Origin: Caballeronia sp. Lep1P3
GTDB taxonomy: Bacteria > Pseudomonadota > Gammaproteobacteria > Burkholderiales > Burkholderiaceae
Reading direction: 5' to 3'
Assembly: GCF_022879595.1 (NCBI RefSeq)
Contig: NZ_CP084265.1
Location: forward strand, 62,001 to 126,000
Length of the DNA stretch: 64,000 bases
The notes below the pieces were generated by a model. That model ran no database searches. It was given only the letters and a program-made list of their open reading frames with translations, and had not been told where the DNA came from. Both the position numbers and the translations under genes were made by a program. Of this stretch, positions 63,388-64,000 are shown one piece after another (position 1 is the first letter of the stretch; each line of letters begins with the position of its first letter).

Positions 63388-64000
63388 TGGCGGAAGCGAT
63401 TTTGGAGGTAAGCGGCCTGTCCGTGCGATACGGAAAGGTCGAGGCGCTGCACGAGGGGAAGCTGCGCGTGGGAGCGGGGGAGATCGTCTCCGTCATCGGA
63501 CCGAACGGCGCGGGAAAGTCGACGCTGCTCAACGCGATCATGGGCGCGTTGCCACAGACGGGCCATGCGAAGGGCGTCGTGCGATACCTCGGCGAAGATG
63601 TGTCGGCGCTCGCCATCGAGCGACGAGTTTCGCTCGGGATGTGTCTGGTGCCCGAAAAGCGCGAGCTTTTTTCGACGATGCCGGTCGAGGACAATCTTGT
63701 GCTCGGTGCGTACCGGCGCAGGCGGGCAGGCGAGCGCGATTATCTGGACCAACTGGACCACGTTTTCCAACTTTTCCCGCGATTAAAGGAGCGGCGGAAG
63801 CAGGCGGCTGGAACGCTTTCGGGGGGCGAACGGCAGATGTTGGCCGTTGGACGCGCGCTCATGGGCAAACCGCAGTTACTCATGCTCGACGAGCCGAGCC
63901 TCGGCCTTGCACCTTTGATCGTGAAGGAGATTTTTCACATCATCAGCGCGCTGCGGCAGACAGGAGTCGCGACGCTGTTGATCGAGCAAAATGCCCGCGC
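63384..64000 (+). CDS. HAAT ATPase, LivF type (3' end outside window)
   Basis: The frame starts at ATG 63384, overlapping the fusion gene stop (ATGA), and is open to the window end (205 codons seen). It has Walker A ([18 protein letters not shown]), [20 protein letters not shown], the signature [18 protein letters not shown], Walker [14 protein letters not shown] and LIEQNA. Here the Walker lysine is normal, in contrast to the LivF-type protein of the first cluster. Confidence 0.93.
   Translation, partial: MMAEAILEVSGLSVRYGKVEALHEGKLRVGAGEIVSVIGPNGAGKSTLLNAIMGALPQTGHAKGVVRYLGEDVSALAIERRVSLGMCLVPEKRELFSTMPVEDNLVLGAYRRRRAGERDYLDQLDHVFQLFPRLKERRKQAAGTLSGGERQMLAVGRALMGKPQLLMLDEPSLGLAPLIVKEIFHIISALRQTGVATLLIEQNAR

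Overview
The window is high-GC (about 65% by eye), gene-dense DNA that looks like the main chromosome of a member of the Burkholderia/Paraburkholderia/Caballeronia group. The evidence is the gspD-E-F-C-G-H-I-J-K-L-M-N operon in its Burkholderia order, the lpxL-dapF-DUF484-xerC run divergent from metK, an hslVU pair, a DksA lacking most zinc cysteines, and many housekeeping genes. The species call is an inference from gene content and protein flavour, not from a database search.

Layout. 1-2.1 kb: an NtrY-like kinase (cut by the window edge), its regulator and tRNA-Phe. 2.2-11.4 kb: mostly minus-strand housekeeping genes (hslVU, dksA, a His-rich COG0523 GTPase, rlmI, xerC, DUF484, dapF, lpxL). 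11.4-17.3 kb: metK, a candidate small RNA, ada, a 124-bp tandem repeat, gshA and a lipoprotein. 17.3-21.8 kb: a marR-emrB arm and a small protein/outer-membrane-factor arm that diverge from one palindromic operator, with no adaptor gene. 21.8-33.4 kb: the complete type II secretion operon on the minus strand. 33.9-38.5 kb: a lytic transglycosylase, a second COG0523 protein that lacks the CxCC motif, HU, and an MnmC whose methyltransferase half is decayed. 38.5-42.3 kb: a CPA2 antiporter and YbdK, flanked by two clusters of DnaA boxes. 42.3-50.5 kb: regulators and small enzymes (MarR with a cysteine tail, GATase, old yellow enzyme, SET protein, two-component pair, Lrp, CYTH, LysR). 50.6-64 kb: a GMC oxidoreductase and two branched-chain amino-acid type (HAAT) ABC transporter clusters, the second with a permease-ATPase fusion and running off the window end.

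The most interesting non-coding signals are these. (1) A possible chromosomal origin at about 38.47-38.72 kb: two perfect inverted TTATCCACA boxes, a GC-rich spacer, three CTA triplets, a TATATATA tract and five GTAAAC/GTTTAC hexamers. It lies where prevailing gene direction changes from mostly minus to mostly plus. A second cluster of DnaA boxes sits at 42.0 kb. (2) A compact minus-strand sRNA candidate at about 12.93-12.99 kb with its own promoter, two CTCCTCC (anti-Shine-Dalgarno) motifs and a strong terminator. (3) A second sRNA or leader candidate at 57.5 kb between the two transporter clusters. (4) A MarR-type operator over which two face-to-face promoters overlap.

No insertion sequence, prophage, CRISPR array or rRNA operon was seen. 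All functions are read from sequence motifs and remembered family features; nothing was searched or computed beyond reading.
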